A model generated the notes under the pieces. The model was given only the letters and a program-made list of their open reading frames with translations, was not told the origin of the DNA and searched no databases. Positions 5,997 through 8,670 of a DNA stretch of 8,670 bases are shown here, piece by piece. A program made the position numbers and the translations under genes. The DNA comes from Caulobacter sp. Its GTDB lineage: Bacteria; Pseudomonadota; Alphaproteobacteria; Caulobacterales; Caulobacteraceae. The stretch covers positions 1 through 8,670 of the forward strand of contig JACMOF010000527.1 of NCBI GenBank assembly GCA_014378155.1, given 5' to 3'. The number at the start of each line of letters is the position of its first letter. Position 1 is the first letter of the stretch.

Positions 5997-6020
5997 GGGA
6001 CATGCCCGTGGGCGTTTCCC
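5997..6020. repeat. Palindrome in the Nudix / amidohydrolase gap (family copy 2)
   Basis: Arms GGGACATGCCC (5997-6007) and GGGCGTTTCCC (6010-6020) surround GT. This matches the core of the palindrome at 3868-3892 (GGGACACGCCC, then GA, then GGGCATGTTCCC) apart from a few substitutions and one deleted base. This copy lies between divergent gene starts, so a terminator role is unlikely and a mobile or protein-binding repeat is more plausible. Confidence 0.55.
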
Positions 6021-6038
6021 TACCAACATCTCCCGCGC

Positions 6039-6066
6039 TTGACCCTCATCCCCCGTCCGCTCAATC
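6039..6066 (+). promoter_or_regulatory. Housekeeping-type promoter of the amidohydrolase gene
   Basis: TTGACCC (6039-6045), a 13-nt spacer and GCTCAATC (6059-6066) match the Caulobacter vegetative consensus TTGaCgS-N10-14-GCTANAWC with one mismatch in each element. Initiation near 6073 would leave a short leader of about 20 nt carrying the AGGAG ribosome-binding site at 6081-6085. A CcrM motif GAGTC (6083-6087) overlaps that site. Confidence 0.65.
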
Positions 6067-6092
6067 TCGCGCCGCAATCGAGGAGTCGGGGG

Positions 6093-7394
6093 ATGGCCAT
6101 GTTCGCACGTGTTTCGGGACTGGCGCTGGTCGTCACCCTCTCGGCGGGATCGGCCTTCGCCGCGCCCTCCACCGCCCAGGTCGCCGCCGCCGCCAAGGCC
6201 GTCCAGCCGAAGGTCGTGGCTTGGCGACGCGACATCCACGAACACCCCGAACTGGGTAACCAGGAGGTCCGCACCGCCGCCCTGGTGGCCAAGGAACTGA
6301 AGGCCCTGGGCTTCGAGGTCCGCGAGGGCGTCGGCCGCACCGGCGTGGTCGGCGTGCTGAAGGGCGGCAAGCCCGGCAAGGTGGTGGCCCTGCGCGCCGA
6401 CATGGACGCCCTGCCGGTCCAGGAAAAGACCGGCCTGCCGTTCGCCTCCAAGGTCACGGCCCAGTGGGAAGGCAAGACCCTGCCGGTCATGCACGCCTGC
6501 GGCCACGACACCCATGTGGCCATGCTGCTTGGCGCGGCGACCGTGCTGGCCGGCATGAAGGCCGAGATCCCTGGGACCGTGGTGCTGATCTTCCAGCCCG
6601 CCGAGGAAGGTTCGCAAGCCGGCGAAGAGGGCGGCGCCCTGCTGATGATCCGCGACGGGGCGCTGGACCATCCCAAGGTGGACGCCATCTTCGGCCTGCA
6701 CATCGGTCCCGCCGACGCCAACCTGCTGAATTACCGGGCCGGCGGGTTCTATGCCGGGTCCGAGCGGATGACCATCACCGTCAAGGGCAAGCAGACCCAC
6801 GGGGCGCGGCCCTGGGCCGGCGTCGACATGGCCAGCGTCGCGGCCGACATCATCCAGGCCTTCAACCAGCTGTCGGCCCGCCAGATCGACGTCGCCGCCT
6901 CGCCCACCGTCCTGACGGTCGCCACCATCAACATGGGGGTGCGCAATAACATCATCCCCGAAGACCTGGTGATGACCGGCACCCTGCGGACCTTCAACCC
7001 GCAACGCCGCGCCGACGTCATCGACAAGGTCCAGAAGACCGTGGCCGCCATCGGCGAGCGCTATGGCGCCAAAGCCCAGGCGGTGTTCACCCAGCCCTAT
7101 CCGGTCACCTATAACGACCCGGCCCTGTCGGCCTTTATCAAGGCCAGCCTGGAAAAGGCCTCGCCGGGCAAGGTCGACGACCAGGCGGCCCTGGTCACCG
7201 GGGCCGAGGACTTCTCCCGCTATGGCGAGAAGATCCCGGCGGTGTTCGTCCAACTGGGCGGTCGGCCAGCGTCCGTGCCGGCGGCGACCGCCCCGGCCAA
7301 CCACTCGCCCTATTTCGATGTGGACGAAGCGGTGTTCGAGACGGGCGTGAAGGCCGAGGTGCTGATGGCGCTGGATTATCTGGGACGCAAATAA
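6093..7394 (+). CDS. Exported M20-family amidohydrolase (hippurate / N-acyl-amino acid hydrolase type)
   Basis: M20D metallohydrolases cleave amide bonds of N-acyl amino acids, hippurate or similar conjugates using two metal ions. From ATG 6093 the product is 433 aa. A Sec signal peptide, MAMFARVSGLALVVTLSAGSAFA with cleavage after AFA (residue 23), puts it in the periplasm. Family motifs follow in order: DIHEHPELG (47-55), RADMDALPVQE (101-111), MHACGHDTHVAML (133-145) with ligands C136 and H138, QPAEEG (168-173) with base/ligand E171-E172, GLHIG (201-205) with H203, THGARPW (235-241) in the lid, GAEDFSRY (370-377) and NHSPYF (403-408) with H404. The open frame reaches back to 5994, but ATG 6093 is chosen because AGGAG lies 7 nt upstream and the signal peptide begins there. 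Substrate specificity (aminoacylase, hippuricase, auxin-conjugate or peptide hydrolase) cannot be decided. A single-gene unit converging on rnr. Confidence 0.93.
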   Translation: MAMFARVSGLALVVTLSAGSAFAAPSTAQVAAAAKAVQPKVVAWRRDIHEHPELGNQEVRTAALVAKELKALGFEVREGVGRTGVVGVLKGGKPGKVVALRADMDALPVQEKTGLPFASKVTAQWEGKTLPVMHACGHDTHVAMLLGAATVLAGMKAEIPGTVVLIFQPAEEGSQAGEEGGALLMIRDGALDHPKVDAIFGLHIGPADANLLNYRAGGFYAGSERMTITVKGKQTHGARPWAGVDMASVAADIIQAFNQLSARQIDVAASPTVLTVATINMGVRNNIIPEDLVMTGTLRTFNPQRRADVIDKVQKTVAAIGERYGAKAQAVFTQPYPVTYNDPALSAFIKASLEKASPGKVDDQAALVTGAEDFSRYGEKIPAVFVQLGGRPASVPAATAPANHSPYFDVDEAVFETGVKAEVLMALDYLGRK

Positions 7395-7400
7395 CTGGAA

Positions 7401-7426
7401 TCCTTCTCCCGCAAGGGGGAGAAGGA
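7401..7426. terminator. Shared hairpin between convergent amidohydrolase and rnr genes
   Basis: TCCTTCTCCC (7401-7410) pairs perfectly with GGGAGAAGGA (7417-7426) around a GCAAGG loop. It lies 6 bp after the amidohydrolase stop and 7 bp before the rnr stop, centred in the 39-bp gap, so it can act on both transcripts. There is no U-tract in either direction; flanking bases are A/G-rich on the plus strand. Hairpins of this CCTTCTCCC-GCAAGG type recur in Caulobacter intergenic regions to my knowledge. Confidence 0.7.
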
Positions 7427-7433
7427 AGAAGAG

Positions 7434-8670
7434 CTACCGCCGCGTGCCCCGTCGAACCCCCTTGGGCAGCCCCCCGCGCGGCTTGACCGGCGGGCGCGAT
7501 CGCACGCCAAGCCTGGGCTTTGGAGCCTTGGGATCGTTCGGCAGGGCGTCGGTCAGCATCTCGAACAACAGGCCGCCGGTCACCGGCGTGGCCTCGCGCA
7601 GCTTGACCTCGACGCGCAGTCCCAGCGGGAAGCGCTTCCCGGTGCGCTCGCCGACCAGGGCGTGCATGCGGTCGTCGTGGACGAAATATTCTTCCCCCAG
7701 CGTCGAGACCGGCACCAGGCCGTCGGCCCCCGTCTCGTCCAGCTTCACGAACAGGCCAAAGCGGGTGACGCCGGTGATCCGTCCACTGAAGGTCGCGCCC
7801 ACCCGGTCGGACAGGAAGGCCGCGATGTAGCGGTCGGTGGCGTCGCGCTCGGCGGCCATGGCCCGGCGCTCGGCGTGGGTGATGACCTCGGCGGTATCCT
7901 TGATCTGCGAGATGTCCTGGTCGGTCAGGCCGTCGTCGCCCAGCTTCAGGGCGCGGATCAGCGCTCTATGGACGATCAGGTCGGCGTAGCGGCGGATCGG
8001 GCTGGTGAAGTGGGCGTAGCGCGCCAGGTTCAGGCCGAAATGGCCCAGATTGTCGCTGGAATAGTGCGCCTGCATCTGGGTGCGCAGGACCACCTCGTTG
8101 ATGATCGCCGCGTGCGGGCTCTCGCGCGTGTCGTCCAGCAGCTTGTTGAAGCGCGCCGTGGTTGGGGCCTCGCCCTTCGACCACTTGACCTCCAGGGTCT
8201 GCAGGAACTCCACCAGGCTCATGACCTTTTCCTGGCTCGGCGTATCGTGAACCCGGTAGATCAGCGGCGTGCGCTTGGCTTCCAGGCTCTCGGCGGCGCA
8301 GACATTGGCCTGGATCATCATCTCCTCGATCAGCTTGTGGGCCTCGAGGCTGGGGCGGCGGGTGATCGAGGCGATCTCGCCCTCTTTCGTGATGATGATC
8401 TTGCGCTCGTCGCTCTCGATGCCGAGCGGCGAGCGTTGTTCGCGGCCCTTGCCCATCAGGCGGAAGGCGGCCCACAGGGGCGCCAGGATCGGGTCCAGCA
8501 GGGGCGGGCCCTTGTCCGCGTCCTGGCCCTCGGGCGGCGCCACGCCGTCGATGGCGGCCTGGGCCTGCTCGTAGGAGAGCTTGGCGGCACTGCGCATCAG
8601 GCCGCGCACGAAGCGGTGGCTCTTCTTGCGGCCCTGGTTGTCGAACACCATCCGCACGGCCAGCGTGGCG
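7434..8670 (-). CDS. rnr: Ribonuclease R, C-terminal part (5' end outside window)
   Basis: RNase R is a processive 3'-to-5' exoribonuclease that degrades structured RNA and takes part in RNA quality control. The frame is open to the right edge, so the N-terminal cold-shock domains and the aspartate-bearing start of the catalytic RNB domain lie outside. About 411 codons are visible. They include the later RNB segment with DNQGRKKSHRFVRGLMRSAA, EAHKLIEEMMIQANVCAAE and the hallmark HFTSPIRRYADLIVHRALI. An S1 RNA-binding domain follows (VGATFSGRITGVTRFGLFV to LLFEML). A roughly 35-residue Pro/Arg/Lys-rich tail ending KGVRRGTRR closes the protein, as in other RNase R enzymes, where basic tails aid binding of structured RNA. 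The GTG at 8655-8657 is an internal valine codon, since homology continues upstream of it. No frameshift is seen. Confidence 0.95.
   Translation of the reverse strand, partial: ATLAVRMVFDNQGRKKSHRFVRGLMRSAAKLSYEQAQAAIDGVAPPEGQDADKGPPLLDPILAPLWAAFRLMGKGREQRSPLGIESDERKIIITKEGEIASITRRPSLEAHKLIEEMMIQANVCAAESLEAKRTPLIYRVHDTPSQEKVMSLVEFLQTLEVKWSKGEAPTTARFNKLLDDTRESPHAAIINEVVLRTQMQAHYSSDNLGHFGLNLARYAHFTSPIRRYADLIVHRALIRALKLGDDGLTDQDISQIKDTAEVITHAERRAMAAERDATDRYIAAFLSDRVGATFSGRITGVTRFGLFVKLDETGADGLVPVSTLGEEYFVHDDRMHALVGERTGKRFPLGLRVEVKLREATPVTGGLLFEMLTDALPNDPKAPKPRLGVRSRPPVKPRGGLPKGVRRGTRR

Noticed and set aside
5994..6092. Upstream in-frame ATG that would extend the amidohydrolase by 33 residues.
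   Set aside because: It lies inside a palindromic repeat and before the predicted promoter; it would bury the signal peptide and ignore the AGGAG site next to ATG 6093.
5943..7304. A 453-codon open frame antisense to the amidohydrolase.
   Set aside because: Gly/His/Asp-rich shadow without recognisable motifs; the opposite strand has a complete M20 enzyme with signal peptide, ribosome-binding site and promoter.
8655..8657. GTG as the start of the right-edge RNase gene.
   Set aside because: RNase R-like residues (ATLAVRMVFD) continue in frame to the window edge, and the visible part lacks the domains that normally precede it, so the gene is cut by the window, not short.

Overview
This GC-rich window comes from an alphaproteobacterium, almost certainly a Caulobacter or a very close relative. 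The main evidence is the adjacent pair divK and pleD. The PleD residue numbering (D53, R359-x-x-D362, G368-G369-E370-E371-F372) coincides with the well-studied C. crescentus protein as I remember it. A CtrA-like site upstream of divK and promoter matches to the Caulobacter housekeeping consensus agree with this.

Layout, left to right. Bases 1-97 hold two large imperfect palindromes and no gene. On the minus strand follow dinB (translesion DNA polymerase IV with an N-terminal four-cysteine ribbon) and, overlapping it by four bases, an upstream HAD-family hydrolase gene. A 122-bp gap with a CtrA-like site separates these from divK-pleD on the plus strand, a two-gene operon with a 4-bp gap. A palindrome then separates pleD from a convergent minus-strand gene for a lipoprotein of the glutaminyl-peptide cyclotransferase family. 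Next on the minus strand are rpmG (ribosomal protein L33, only 55 aa) with a textbook terminator and probable promoter, an inverted pair of REP-like units, and a Nudix hydrolase gene. A divergent gap with a good housekeeping-type promoter leads to an exported M20-family amidohydrolase on the plus strand. It converges through a strong hairpin on the 3' part of rnr (RNase R), which runs off the right edge.

How the genes relate. DivK and PleD are both response regulators of Caulobacter polar development. In C. crescentus they share the kinase/phosphatase pair DivJ and PleC. DivK feeds into CtrA control and PleD makes cyclic di-GMP. The remaining genes are housekeeping or accessory: translesion synthesis, translation, nucleotide-type hydrolysis, RNA decay and extracytoplasmic peptide/amide chemistry. 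I see no functional link to the divK-pleD pair beyond position.

I found no prophage, insertion sequence, CRISPR array, tRNA or rRNA, and no convincing undescribed multi-gene system. The most interesting non-genic signals are the palindromic repeat families between genes. The most interesting protein-level oddities are the cysteine ribbon and atypical clamp motif of DinB and the interrupted Nudix box.
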